Counted from the first letter of the stretch, positions 25,232 to 34,500 are shown. The stretch is DNA of 64,000 nucleotides from VRUE01 sp963702175 (GCA_963702175.1 OY969721.1:1426001-1490000), one strand, 5' to 3'. Program-made: numbers and translations. The notes: a model not told the origin generated them from the letters alone.

Positions 25232-25609
25232 TCATGGGACGATCAGCTCGATTGCGATGACCAGCAGCAATGCGGCGAAGAGCAACGAGACGGCGCGCTG
25301 GGAGATCCGCTGCTGGATCGCCGTCCCGGCGATCACCCCGCCGATCGCCGGGATCGAGAGCAGCAGCGCCGTGTCGACGTCGACGTTGCCGTAGATGCCG
25401 CCCTGGGCAAGCGCCCCGAGCAACCCGATGCCGATGATCGCCGCCAGGCTGGTGCCGGTGGCAAGCCGCTCGCCGTAGCCGAACCAGAAGATCAGCAGCG
25501 GCACGATCACGGTCCCGCCGCCGACGCCGAAGAGGCCGCTGAAGATTCCCGCCAGGGTGCCGATGATGGCGAGCTTGAGCAGCGGGCGGGAGGGTAGCTC
25601 GGGGTCCAC
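25232..25609 (-). CDS. Half-size TauE/SafE family membrane protein (2)
   Basis: About 125 residues from a GTG at 25609, chosen because upstream codons overlap the divergent phosphatase gene. It has four hydrophobic segments and the same repeat signature as its neighbour (GIFSGLFGVGGGTVIVPLLI). Both proteins therefore correspond to the same family half rather than to an N- and a C-terminal half. A heteromeric sulfite- or sulfonate-exporter-like channel is inferred. Confidence 0.8.
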   Translation of the reverse strand: MDPELPSRPLLKLAIIGTLAGIFSGLFGVGGGTVIVPLLIFWFGYGERLATGTSLAAIIGIGLLGALAQGGIYGNVDVDTALLLSIPAIGGVIAGTAIQQRISQRAVSLLFAALLLVIAIELIVP

Positions 25610-25631
25610 CGTGGCGGCGATACTAGATGCC

Positions 25632-26447
25632 GTGAGCCCTGAATCCGATGCGGGTGAGGCTGTTCGGGGAGCCGTGCTGGAGCCCCTGCGAGCGGAGCCG
25701 GACCGGGCAGCAGTCCTCACCGACGTCGACGGCACCCTGGCGCCGATCGTCGAGCGACCGGAGCAGGCGGGGGTGCCGGCCGAGGCTCGAGCCGTCCTGG
25801 AGAGGCTGAGCGAGCGCTACGGGTTGGTCGGCTGCATCTCGGGACGGCGGGCGGCGGAGGCTCGGCGCCTGGTCGGGGTCGAGGGAATCGCCTACTCCGG
25901 CAACCACGGGCTGGAACTGCTCTTGCCCGGTGATGAGGAGCCGCGGCTGGACCCGGCGCTGAGGGAGCCCGATGCGACCGCCTCGTTGCTGGCGAGGTTG
26001 GACGGGGAAGCACTGGCAGCCGCCGGACTGCGGGTAGAGGACAAGGGCCCGATCCATGCGCTGCATTGGCGCGGCGCCGAGGATGAACAGGCAGCCGAGG
26101 CGCTGGCGCGGGAGGTGGCCGAGCGTGCGGCCGAAGCCGGGCTGCATCCACACTGGGGCCGCAAGGTGCTGGAGCTGCGTCCCTTGGCGGAAGTCGGCAA
26201 GGACAGGGCGGTGCGAGCGGTGCTCTCGACAGCTCCCCACCGACTCGCGGTGTATGCCGGCGATGACACGACGGACCTCGACGCGTTCCGTGGGCTGCGC
26301 GAGCTGCGGGACGAGGGCGAGCTGGAGGCGGCGATCTGCGTCGGGGTCGTCTCGCCGGAGGCGCCGCCAGAGCTGGCCGCCGAGTCCGATCTGACCGTCG
26401 ACGGACCGGCCGGATGGCTGGCGATCCTCGAAGGCTTGGCGGAGTAG
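25632..26447 (+). CDS. otsB: Trehalose-6-phosphate phosphatase
   Basis: About 271 residues from GTG 25632. It is a HAD-superfamily phosphatase with motif I LTDVDGTLAPI (catalytic Asp in DVDGT), the family segment GCISGRRAAEARRLVG, YSGNHGLELL, and the C-terminal VYAGDDTTDLDAFRGL with the metal-binding aspartates. HPHWGRKVLELRP supplies the substrate-cap residues. It releases trehalose from trehalose-6-phosphate, for osmotic and desiccation tolerance. No OtsA synthase is in the window. Confidence 0.88.
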   Translation: MSPESDAGEAVRGAVLEPLRAEPDRAAVLTDVDGTLAPIVERPEQAGVPAEARAVLERLSERYGLVGCISGRRAAEARRLVGVEGIAYSGNHGLELLLPGDEEPRLDPALREPDATASLLARLDGEALAAAGLRVEDKGPIHALHWRGAEDEQAAEALAREVAERAAEAGLHPHWGRKVLELRPLAEVGKDRAVRAVLSTAPHRLAVYAGDDTTDLDAFRGLRELRDEGELEAAICVGVVSPEAPPELAAESDLTVDGPAGWLAILEGLAE

Positions 26448-26449
26448 GC

Positions 26450-26962
26450 ATGCCCTTCACCGACCTGCTGCGCGTCACCGTGCTCCTTATCGCCGCCGAG
26501 GCGACGGTCCTCGCCGCGATCACGGCCATCGCTGCGGAGCGCAGCAACGACACGACCACCGTCCTGGTCGCGGCCGCCTGGTGGGGCGTGTCGCTAGCGA
26601 TCGGTCTCTACCTGGGGCAGCCGGCCCGGGCCGCCGACGGCGTCCGCGACGCCCTCGCGGCAGCCCGCACCGCGACCAGCCTGCCACCCGAGTCACCGGC
26701 CCGGATAGTGCTCGCTCGCCTCTGGCCGATCGGCGTCACCGCCCTGGCCGCTGGCGTACTCGGCGTCTTCTTCCCCGGCGTTGCCGCGGTCGGCGCCGGC
26801 TACGCCCTGCTCGTCGCCCTCGCCTGGCGCACTCGCGAGGCCGCCGTGCTCGGCGTCGAGCAGCGCGACGGCGTCAAGTTCTACGTCGTCCCCAACTCCG
26901 CCCTGCGGCCGATCCAGCTCGTCCGCACCCCGGGCTTGCGCAGCGAACGCGTTCGGGCCTGA
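26450..26962 (+). CDS. Small integral membrane protein
   Basis: 170 residues from ATG 26450, which sits behind GGAGTAGGC and 2 nt after otsB. At least four hydrophobic segments are visible (LLRVTVLLIAAEATVLAAI, VLVAAAWWGVSLAIGLYL, LWPIGVTALAAGVLGVFF, VAAVGAGYALLVALAW). The cytoplasmic-looking C-terminus is RDGVKFYVVPNSALRP. I do not recognise a named family. It is probably co-transcribed with otsB. Confidence 0.75.
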   Translation: MPFTDLLRVTVLLIAAEATVLAAITAIAAERSNDTTTVLVAAAWWGVSLAIGLYLGQPARAADGVRDALAAARTATSLPPESPARIVLARLWPIGVTALAAGVLGVFFPGVAAVGAGYALLVALAWRTREAAVLGVEQRDGVKFYVVPNSALRPIQLVRTPGLRSERVRA

Positions 26963-27002
26963 GGGGCGAGAGCCGCCTGGGCCGTCGTCTGCTGCTGCGA
27001 AC

Positions 27003-27689
27003 ATGCAGGTCGTGAAGCGCGCCCTGCTCGTCGCCCTCGTTGCCTCACTGCTGCTCCCGGCTGCCGCAGCAGCACAGACCCGGACGGTCACGGTCGTCGG
27101 CGCCTCGACACAGACGGTGCCAAACGACGCGGCGAGCCTCAGCTTCGGCGTCGGCAAGGTGCGCAAGACCCGCCAGGCAGCTTTGCGAGTCGTCGCGGTT
27201 CGCCTGCGAGCGGTGATCACGGCGGTGCAATCGGTACCCGGGGTCGAGCCCGGCGACGTGACCACCGGCCGGATCTCGGTCCGCCGAGTGAATCGCGGAA
27301 AGCTCACTCTCTACAGGGCTGCCGAGGGGATCGTGGTGATCCTGCACGAGCCCGACCGGGCGGGCGAACTGGTTAACGCCGCGATCGCCGCAGGGGCGAC
27401 CGGCAGCCGCGGGCCGAGTTTCTTCCCCAGCGACCCTGAGCTCGCCTATCGCAACACGCTGCTCGCCGCCTTCGACCAGGCGAAGGCGAAGGCGGCAGCA
27501 CTCGCCGCGCGGGCGGGCGCGATCCTGGGCCCCGCCCTCAGCATCGAGGAAAGCACCGAAGCCACACCCGAGGTGCCCTCTGAGCCAGTCACACGAGGCC
27601 CGCGCGGAGCGGCGGACCAAGCTCCTCCCGCGAAGCCCGGCACCTCGACGGTGACGGCCAGGGTCCGCGTCGTCTTCGCGCTCGAATAG
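27003..27689 (+). CDS. Secreted SIMPL (DUF541) domain protein
   Basis: 228 residues with a clear signal peptide (RALLVALVASLLLPAAAAAQ). The mature part fits SIMPL/DUF541: TVTVVGASTQTVPNDAASLS at the start, the central VEPGDVTTGRISVRRV, and FDQAKAKAAALAARAGAILG near the end. The family is periplasmic or exported and has been linked to oxidative stress (E. coli YggE) and outer-surface assembly; the role here is open. A strong terminator lies just downstream. Confidence 0.82.
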   Translation: MQVVKRALLVALVASLLLPAAAAAQTRTVTVVGASTQTVPNDAASLSFGVGKVRKTRQAALRVVAVRLRAVITAVQSVPGVEPGDVTTGRISVRRVNRGKLTLYRAAEGIVVILHEPDRAGELVNAAIAAGATGSRGPSFFPSDPELAYRNTLLAAFDQAKAKAAALAARAGAILGPALSIEESTEATPEVPSEPVTRGPRGAADQAPPAKPGTSTVTARVRVVFALE

Positions 27690-27700
27690 TCCACAAGCAA

Positions 27701-27731
27701 GCGAACGGCCCGCCAAGGGCGGGCCGTTCGC
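27701..27731. terminator. Strong 14-bp terminator hairpin
   Basis: GCGAACGGCCCGCC (27701-27714) pairs perfectly with GGCGGGCCGTTCGC (27718-27731) around AAG. It follows the SIMPL stop by 11 nt and also lies beyond the 3' end of the minus-strand tRNA-like gene, so it can end both transcripts. Confidence 0.82.
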
Positions 27732-27760
27732 AAATCTAGAAAAGCCGGTGGACGCCGGTT

Positions 27761-27839
27761 GCTTCCAGTCTCGCGTCGCCGAGTATAGCGCCCCCGGAGG
27801 GAATCGAACCCTCTCTTTTCCAGTTGCGAGACTGGAAGC
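27761..27839. repeat. 14-bp inverted repeat linking the tRNA anticodon arm to its 3' flank
   Basis: GCTTCCAGTCTCGC occurs on the plus strand at 27761-27774, and its reverse complement at 27826-27839 forms the 5' half of the anticodon arm of the minus-strand tRNA-like gene. In an unprocessed transcript the 3' trailer could pair with the anticodon arm. Confidence 0.7.
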
Positions 27840-27859
27840 CGACATCCATCGGCGGGGGC
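27789..27859 (-). tRNA. Atypical tRNA-like gene
   Basis: On the minus strand a perfect 7-bp acceptor stem (GCCCCCG at 27859-27853, CGGGGGC ending at 27790) and a consensus T arm (GAGGG-TTCGATT-CCCTC) are clear, and CCA is not encoded. The rest is abnormal. The best D arm (CCGA-TGGATG-TCGG) leaves no positions 8-9. The anticodon arm TTCCAGT-CTCGCA-ACTGGAA folds as 7 bp with a 6-nt loop, or as 6 bp with an 8-nt loop. If the CTCGCAA stretch is the loop, CGC (Ala) would be the anticodon, but then the closing pair is T-C. It may be a divergent functional tRNA or a decayed one. Confidence 0.6.
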
Positions 27860-27925
27860 TACCGCCGCTTTCGCGGCCACCTGATTCTACAGGGAAAAGA
27901 GGTCTTTTGTCTGGAGGTGTTTTGA

Positions 27926-29647
27926 CTACATCAACAGCTTCTTGAACTCGCTCCAAGTGCGCGTGTTGGCCACCTGCTCGGCGCTGAGCCAGGCGCGGCG
28001 GGCGGTGGCGACGGCGTAGGCGATGTTGTCCAACGTGTCGACGCCGTGGGCATCGGTGTTGAGGACGATCGTCGCCCCCGCCTCGATCGCGAGGCGGGCA
28101 TGGTGCTCGGAGAGATCGCGGCGGTTGGGGTTGCCGTTGATCTCCAGCATCGTGCCGGTGCGGGCGGCCGCCTCGACCACCGCCTCGACGTCGATGCCGT
28201 AGGGCTCGCGGCGGCCGATCAGCCGCCCGGTCAGGTGGCCGATGCAGTCGACGCGCGGGTTCTCGATCGCCGCCAGCACCCGCTCGGTCATCGCCGGCTC
28301 GCCGACCCCGAACGAGGTGTGGACACTGGCCACGACCCAGTCGAGCGCCTCGAGCAGGTCGTCGGGGTAGTCGAGCGAGCCGTCGAGGCCGATGTTGACC
28401 TCGGAGCCGGCGAGCAGCCGGAAGCCTCGTTTCCCTTTGTTCCACTCGCGAACCTCCTCGATCCGCTTCCAGAGACGCTCGGCGGTGACGTGGTCGCCGA
28501 AGCCGTGGCTGGCCGAGTGGTCGGTGATCGCCATGTAGGCGTAGCCGCGCGCGCGTCCGGCTTCCGCCATCTCCCCGAGCGTGTTGCGCCCGTCGGAGAG
28601 GGTCGTGTGGGAGTGGAGGTCGCCGCGGATGTCCTCGACCGTGACCAGCTCCGGCAGCTTGCCCTCGCGCGCCGCCTTCAGCTCCCCCCGGCCCTCGCGC
28701 AGCTCGGGCTCGATGTAGGCGTAGCCGAGGCGCTCGTAGACCTGCTCCTCGCTCTCGCAGAGGGTGACGTCGCCGTTCTCAACCTCGGTCACCCCGTGCT
28801 CGGAGACGGAGAGGCCGCGCCCGACCGCGTCCTCGCGCAGCTGCACGTTGTGTGCCTGCGAGCCGGTGAAATGCTGGAGCAGGTTGCCGAACGCTTCCGG
28901 GGCGACGATCCGCAGGTCGACCGAGACCCCGTTGTGGGTCTGCCCGCGGACCCCTTTGGTCCCCGGTTTCCCAGCCGAGGCGATCAGCGGGTGGCCGGCC
29001 AGGTATTCGGCGAGCGCGGCCGGCTCCTCCGCGGTCGCGATCAGGTCGATGTCCTTGCAGGTCTCGGCCCAGCGTCGCACCGAACCGGCGACCTCGACCC
29101 GGTTGGCGGCCGGGTGCTCGCGCAGGGCGACGGCCAGCTCCTCGGCGATCGGCCGCACCTTGGAGAGCAGCAGGCGGCCTGGGCCCTCGCCGGGCTCGCC
29201 GAGCTGCTCCAGCCGCGCCAGCACGTTTTCCTCGACCTTCGGGCCAAGGCCCTTCACGTCGCGGATCCGTTTTCCCTCTGCCGCGGCCTTCATGTCCTCC
29301 AGCGAGACAACACCGAGCTCGTCGTAGAGCCGCCGCGCCGTCTTCGCCCCCAGCCCCGGGACCCGCGTCACCTGGATCAGCGTCGGCGGGAACTTCGCCT
29401 TCAGCTTCGCCGCGGCGGGGATCTCGCCGGTGGCGAGCAGGGCGTCGATCTTCTCCGCCAACGTCTTGCCGACCCCGGGGACCTCGGTCGCCCGGCCTTC
29501 CTTGGCCAACTCGGCGATCGAGACCGGGCTCTCACGGATCGCCTTCGCCGCGGTGCCGTAGGCGAGCACCCTGTATTTGACCGCCCCATCGAGCTCATAG
29601 AGGACCCCGAGCTCGTCGAGGGCGGCGGCGATCTCGGCGTTGGTCAC
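27926..29647 (-). CDS. polX: DNA polymerase X family protein with C-terminal PHP domain
   Basis: A 573-residue PolX. The N-terminal lyase/helix-hairpin-helix region has ATEVPGVGKTLAEKIDALL and TRVPGLGAKTARRLYDELG. The nucleotidyltransferase palm carries VEVAGSVRRWAETCKDIDLI with the metal aspartates, and SVDLRIVAPEAFGNLLQHFT. The PHP phosphoesterase domain (from about residue 335) has GDLHSHTTLSDG, AITDHSASHG and VLNTDAHGVD. Such enzymes fill short gaps in base-excision repair and trim 3' ends. It is divergent from the glycosyltransferase gene by 32 nt. Confidence 0.92.
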   Translation of the reverse strand: MTNAEIAAALDELGVLYELDGAVKYRVLAYGTAAKAIRESPVSIAELAKEGRATEVPGVGKTLAEKIDALLATGEIPAAAKLKAKFPPTLIQVTRVPGLGAKTARRLYDELGVVSLEDMKAAAEGKRIRDVKGLGPKVEENVLARLEQLGEPGEGPGRLLLSKVRPIAEELAVALREHPAANRVEVAGSVRRWAETCKDIDLIATAEEPAALAEYLAGHPLIASAGKPGTKGVRGQTHNGVSVDLRIVAPEAFGNLLQHFTGSQAHNVQLREDAVGRGLSVSEHGVTEVENGDVTLCESEEQVYERLGYAYIEPELREGRGELKAAREGKLPELVTVEDIRGDLHSHTTLSDGRNTLGEMAEAGRARGYAYMAITDHSASHGFGDHVTAERLWKRIEEVREWNKGKRGFRLLAGSEVNIGLDGSLDYPDDLLEALDWVVASVHTSFGVGEPAMTERVLAAIENPRVDCIGHLTGRLIGRREPYGIDVEAVVEAAARTGTMLEINGNPNRRDLSEHHARLAIEAGATIVLNTDAHGVDTLDNIAYAVATARRAWLSAEQVANTRTWSEFKKLLM

Positions 29648-29679
29648 ACGAGCAAGTTAAGCCGAATAGCATCGGCCGG

Positions 29680-30435
29680 GTGCCCCGCGCTTGGCTGGTC
29701 CTGCCCACCTACAACGAGGCCGAGAACATCGAGTCGTTCGTCGCGGCCGTTCTCGTCAAGCTGCCCGCCGACGCCCGGGTGCTGATCGTCGACGACAACT
29801 CGCCGGACGGGACCGGGCGGATCGCCGACCGCCTCGCCGCCGAGCACGAGGGCGTCGAGGTCCTGCACCGGCCGCGCAAGGAAGGTCTCGGCCCCGCCTA
29901 CATCGCCGGCTTCCGCCGTGCCCTCGCCGAGGACGCCGAGCTGGTGCTGGAGATGGACTCCGACTTCTCGCACGACCCCGCCTACCTGCCGCGCCTGCTG
30001 GAGGCGGCGGCGCGCGCCGACCTGGTGCTCGGCTCCCGCTACGTCGAGGGCGGCGGCGTCACCGAATGGGGGGCGCTGCGGCGGGCGATCAGTCGCGGCG
30101 GCAGCGCCTACGCGCGGCTGGCGCTGGGGATCGACGTGCGCGACGTGACCGGCGGCTTCAAGTGCTTCCGCCGCGAGGTACTGGAGGCAATTGACCTCGA
30201 CTCGATCGAGGCCCGCGGCTACGCCTTCCAGGTGGAGATGACCTACCGGGTGCTGGAACGCGGCTTCAAGGTTGTCGAGGTGCCGATCGTTTTCCGCGAC
30301 CGCCGCGCCGGCGTTTCGAAGATGGACCGCTCGATCGTCCTCGAGGCGATCTGGCGGGTGCCTCTTCTACGCTTTGGGAGAAGGGCCACCGCAAAACGGG
30401 AGGCAGGGGCTGAGAGCCCTCGCTATACTTTCTGA
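29680..30435 (+). CDS. Polyprenol-phosphate mannosyltransferase-like GT2 glycosyltransferase
   Basis: 251 residues from GTG 29680. It has LPTYNEAENIESFVAAVL, VLIVDDNSPDGTGRIADRLA and the metal-binding MDSDFSHDP, and the DPMS-type segments LVLGSRYVEGGG, DVTGGFKCFRREVLEAIDLD and GYAFQVEMTYR. The family transfers mannose from GDP-mannose to polyprenyl phosphate for extracytoplasmic glycosylation. There is no C-terminal membrane domain, so it is the soluble catalytic form, as in many actinobacterial Ppm1 systems. Confidence 0.88.
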   Translation: MPRAWLVLPTYNEAENIESFVAAVLVKLPADARVLIVDDNSPDGTGRIADRLAAEHEGVEVLHRPRKEGLGPAYIAGFRRALAEDAELVLEMDSDFSHDPAYLPRLLEAAARADLVLGSRYVEGGGVTEWGALRRAISRGGSAYARLALGIDVRDVTGGFKCFRREVLEAIDLDSIEARGYAFQVEMTYRVLERGFKVVEVPIVFRDRRAGVSKMDRSIVLEAIWRVPLLRFGRRATAKREAGAESPRYTF

Positions 30436-30477
30436 AGTATTGAGCACGAGTCAACGACCAGCGGGAGACCGATTCCA

Positions 30478-30804
30478 GTGACAGGCAAGCTCACCGACGT
30501 GACAGACGCCACCTTCAAGTCCGACGTCCTGGAGGCCGACGGCCCGGTGCTGGTCGACTTCTGGGCCCCCTGGTGCGGCCCTTGCCGTGTCGTCCACCCG
30601 GTCCTCGAGGAGATCGACGCCGAGCGCGACGACCTGACGATCCTCAGCCTCAACGTCGACGAGAACCAGCAGAGTGCCGCTCAGTACGAAGTGCTCTCGA
30701 TCCCGACTCTGCTCCTCTTCAAGGACGGGGCGATCGCGAAGAAGGTCGTCGGGGCGATGCCGAAGCGCCGCCTCGAGGCCGAGCTGGAGCCGGCGCTCGC
30801 CTAG
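30478..30804 (+). CDS. trxA: Thioredoxin
   Basis: 108 residues from GTG 30478 behind GGGAG. It has the active site DFWAPWCGPCR (WCGPC, residues 32-36) and the cis-Pro loop SIPTLLLFKDG. Length and motifs are those of a standard cytoplasmic thioredoxin, which reduces protein disulfides with electrons from thioredoxin reductase. The tautomerase gene follows 19 nt downstream. Confidence 0.93.
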   Translation: MTGKLTDVTDATFKSDVLEADGPVLVDFWAPWCGPCRVVHPVLEEIDAERDDLTILSLNVDENQQSAAQYEVLSIPTLLLFKDGAIAKKVVGAMPKRRLEAELEPALA

Positions 30805-30823
30805 AGCGCCGGAGTTCAGGCCG

Positions 30824-31003
30824 ATGCCCTTCGTTCACGTCCACTGGTTCGAGGGTCGAACCGACAAGCAGAAGGCGGAGATCGCCAAGCGGATCGAAGC
30901 GGCGCTGGTCGACGTGGCCGGCACCGCCCCCGAGCACTGCTGGGTGAAGTTCTCCGACTCAGCGAAAACCGACTTCATCATCGGCGAGTCGGCCGAGGAC
31001 TGA
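30824..31003 (+). CDS. 4-oxalocrotonate tautomerase family protein
   Basis: 59 residues beginning Met-Pro (MPFVHVHWFEGRTDKQKAEI); Pro-1, exposed after Met removal, is the catalytic base of this superfamily. The length and the ...ALVDVAGTAPEHCWVKF segment fit the small 4-OT-type enzymes. The substrate is unknown. The start was set by the MP N-terminus; the open frame extends upstream within the thioredoxin gene. Confidence 0.82.
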   Translation: MPFVHVHWFEGRTDKQKAEIAKRIEAALVDVAGTAPEHCWVKFSDSAKTDFIIGESAED

Positions 31004-31013
31004 GGGGGCTCTA

Positions 31014-31304
31014 TCAGGCCGGTGCGCGGACGCCGATGTCGAGCGTCACCGGTCGATCGGGGGCAGCCAGCGCCGCTTCAGCGGCAATTCTCAGCGAGAG
31101 CCCGTCGAGTCCGTATCGCTGGGCCACGACGTCGAGTAGATGCAACCTGCCCTGGGGATTGAGCAGCTCGACATTCACGGGACGCCCCTTCCGCAACGCC
31201 ACGTTGCAGTAGGTGTCGTCAATGGGATCACCCTCATCCCAGCGGTCGACCTCGATCAGGTCGATGGACAAGGCCTCCGCTTGACTGTCGTAATCGGCCT
31301 TCAT
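31014..31304 (-). CDS. DUF2283 family protein, possible antitoxin
   Basis: 96 residues. The N-terminus MKADYDSQAEALSIDLIEVD matches the DUF2283 pattern YDxxADALxI. The C-terminal extension (residues 60-96) is helical and not typical. The start overlaps the stop of the upstream DUF4258 gene by 4 nt, so the two are translationally coupled. DUF4258/DUF2283 pairs recur in bacteria and are suspected toxin-antitoxin modules; that role is inferred here. Confidence 0.7.
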   Translation of the reverse strand: MKADYDSQAEALSIDLIEVDRWDEGDPIDDTYCNVALRKGRPVNVELLNPQGRLHLLDVVAQRYGLDGLSLRIAAEAALAAPDRPVTLDIGVRAPA

Positions 31305-31516
31305 GAGCTCCTCCTTGGATGAACCGTAACGATCACATCGGGATCATCGAGAGCGACTACAACTCGAATGCGCTCGCCATGGATTTCTCCAAGATAGCGG
31401 GGGCGTCCTTTCCTATCTCTATCGATGCTGATCGGATTCGCAATGACTTGTTCTATCTCAGGTCTGGTTAGACCGATCCAGCGTGCCTGGTTCTTCGCAT
31501 GGCGCGTTAGCTGCAC
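31301..31516 (-). CDS. DUF4258 family protein, possible toxin
   Basis: 71 residues from GTG 31516. RHAKNQARWIGLTRPEIEQV and the C-terminal RIRVVVALDDPDVIVTVHPR match the DUF4258 pattern (a small RelE/BrnT-like fold). It overlaps the DUF2283 gene by 4 nt. The A/T content and TA-like arrangement differ from the neighbouring housekeeping ileS gene, consistent with an accessory module. Confidence 0.68.
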   Translation of the reverse strand: MQLTRHAKNQARWIGLTRPEIEQVIANPISIDRDRKGRPRYLGEIHGERIRVVVALDDPDVIVTVHPRRSS

Positions 31517-31547
31517 CCCCGCTTAAGGGCACAAGTCGGCAAATTTG

Positions 31548-31563
31548 CCCCCTCAGATGGGGG
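31548..31563. terminator. Short hairpin at the ileS stop codon
   Basis: On the minus strand CCCCC-ATCTGA-GGGGG folds with the ileS TGA in its loop and is followed by CAAATTT. It is a plausible weak intrinsic terminator. Confidence 0.45.
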
Positions 31564-34500
31564 TGACGGCGATGTGCAGGTCGCGGCCGTCGACTCGGAC
31601 CGGGGCTCCCTCGGTGGCGTCGTAGGCGACTGAGGTGGCGAGGACCTCGCCGGCGACGTAAGGCTCGTGGGCGCGGGCCGCGGCTAGCAGCTCCTCGTCG
31701 CCACCGAGGGTCAGCTCGATCCGGTCGGAGATGTCGAGGCCGGCCTCTTTGCGGGCGTTCTGGACCGCGTGGACGATCTCGCGGGCGAGGCCCTCCTGGC
31801 GCAGCTCGTCGTCGAGCTCGAGCTGCAGAGCGACGGCGTGGCCAGCCTCCGCCTCGACCTCATAGCCCTCCAGCGGCTGCAGGGCCAGGGTCAGCTCGTC
31901 GGCGCCGAGGACGTGCTCGTCGCCGTCGACGCTGATCCCGACCTCGCCGCCGTCGCCCATCACCGCGGCGACGTGGGCTGAGTCTAGCGCCTCGACCGCC
32001 GCCGCGACCTGGGGCATCCGCTTGCCGAAGCGGGGACCGAGCGCGCGGTAGTTGGGCTTCACCTCGTAGCTGACCAGCTCGGACTCGTCGCTAACAAAGT
32101 CGAGTTCCTTCACGTTGAGCTCCGCTGTGACCAGATCGGCGCGGGCGGAGATCGCCTCGCGCTCGGCCTCGCTGGCGACGATCACGGCGCGGCGCAGCGG
32201 CTGGCGCACCTTTACCTTGGCCTGGGCGCGGGCGGCCCGCCCGAGCTCGACCGTGAGCCGCACCGCCTCCATCGCCGCCTCCAGCGCCGGGTCGGCGAGC
32301 GCCGGGTCGGGCTCGGGGAAGTCGCGCAGGTGGACCGAGTCGGGCTGCTCGCCCAGCTCCTCACCCTCTCCCCCGGCCAGGTTGAGGTGGATCTCCTCGG
32401 CGAGGAAGGGGGTGAAGGGAGCCAACAGCGCCGCCACCTCCAACAGGCAGTGACGCAGGGTCGCGAAGGCGGCCTGGTCGCCCTCCCAGAAGCGTCGGCG
32501 CGAGAGCCGCACGTACCAGTTGGAGAGCTGCTCGACGTACTTGGCGATCGCCCGCCCGGCAGCGGTGCAGTCGAAGGCGTCCATTCGCTCGCGCACGGTC
32601 TCGACGGTGGCCTGCAGGTGTGAGAGCGCCCAGCGATCGAGGTCGTCGGTGGGCTCCGGCGCCCCGGTGAAGTCGGACGGCCCGAGTTCCTCGGCATTCG
32701 CGTAGAGCACCCAGAACGAGTACGTGTTCCAGAGGGTGAGCAGGAACTGGCGTACCGATTCCCCCACAGTGTCGACTGAGAAGCGGTACCCCGACCAGGG
32801 CTGCTGCGAGGTCAGGTAGTACCAGCGGAAGGCGTCGGCGCCGTGGGCGGAGATCACGTCCCAGGGCTCGACCACATTGCCCTTGCTCTTCGACATCTTC
32901 TGCCCCTCGGGGTCGAGGATCAGTCCGAGGCAGACGCAGTTGCGGTAGCTGGTGGTGTCGAAGAGCAGCGTCGACTCGGCGAGCAGGGTGTAGAACCAGC
33001 CGCGAGTCTGGTCGATCGCCTCGCAGATGAAGTCGGCCGGGAAGCGCTCCTCGAATATCTCTTTGTTCTCGAACGGGTAGTGGAACTGGGCGAAGGGCAT
33101 CGCGCCGCTGTCGTACCAGGTGTCGATCACCGACTCGACCCGGCGCATCTCACCGCCGCACCGCTCGCAGTCGAGTGTGACCTCGTCGATGTAGGGACGG
33201 TGCAGGTCCTCCGGCACTTCACCGCGGGCGCGCTCCCGCAGCTCGGCGACCGAGCCGGCACAGAAGCGGCCGTCGCAATTCTCGCCGGCGCACTCCCAGA
33301 CCGGCAGCGGCGTCCCCCAGTAGCGGTCGCGGGAGAGCGCCCAGTCGACGTTGTTCTCGAGCCACTTGCCGAAGCGCCCGTCCTTGATGTGCTCGGGGTG
33401 CCAGCCGATCGTCTCGTTGTTGGCGAGCAGCTGGTCGCGCGCCTCGGAAGTCCTCACGTACCAACTCGACTTGGCGTAGTAGAGGAGCGGCGTGCCGCAG
33501 CGCCAGCAGTGCGGGTAGGCGTGCTCGTAGACCTGCTCGCGGAAGAGCAAGCCGCGCCCGCGCAGGTCGTCGATCAGCGCCGCGGTCACCTCGGGGTCCT
33601 TGACGAAGCGGCCCTCGAAGCCCGCGACCCGGTCGTCGAAGGTCCCATCCGGCTTGACCGGGTTGTAGAGGGTGCCGTGCGAGGTCGGGTCGAAGATCTC
33701 GTTCTCCGCCGCCACCGCGTAGTCGTCCTCGCCGAAGGCCGGAGCGATGTGGACTAGGCCAGTGCCGTCCTCGGTGGTGACGAAGTCGCCGGCGATCACC
33801 GGAAACCCCCCGGGGTGGCGGTCGTTGAGGGTGAAGACCGGGCCGCGGTAGTGGCGGCCGACCAGGTCACGGCCAGGAAGCCGTTCAACGATCTCCGCTC
33901 CCTCACCGAGCACTCTCTCGACCAGCGGCTCGGCGAGGATCACCGTCTCCCCCTCCACCCGAGCCTTGACGTAGGTGACGTCAGGCGCGACGGCGACGGC
34001 CTCGTTGCCCGGCAGCGTCCACGGCGTCGTCGTCCAGACCAGCAGCGACTCGCCCGTCCCGCTGCCGCTGGAGTCGACCAACGGGAAGCGCACGTATATA
34101 GAGGGGTCCTCGACGTCCTCGTAGCCGAGCGCCACCTCGTGCGAGGAGAGCGCAGTGCCGCAGCGCGGGCAGTAGGGGACGACCTTGTGGCCCTCGTAGA
34201 GGCGCTCCTCGTCCCAGAGCTTGCGCAGCGACCACCAGACTGACTCGATGTACTCGTTCTCCAGCGTCACGTAGGGGTAGTCGAGGTCGACCCAGAAGCC
34301 GATCCGCTCGGTCAGCCGGTTCCACTCCTCGACGTACTCGAAAACCGACTCGCGGCAGCGCGCGTTGAATTTGTCGATCCCGTACTCCTCGATCTCCTGC
34401 TTGGAGGAGATGCCGAGCTGCTTCTCGACCTCGAGCTCGACCGGGAGGCCGTGGCAGTCCCAACCCGCCTTGCGCGGCACCCGGTATCCGCACATCGTGC

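Noticed and set aside
27789..27859. End of a tmRNA (ssrA) instead of a tRNA-like gene
   Set aside because: The 5' acceptor half is only about 70 nt away with no tag-peptide frame or pseudoknots between, and it lacks the usual GGGG(C/G)TG tmRNA start.
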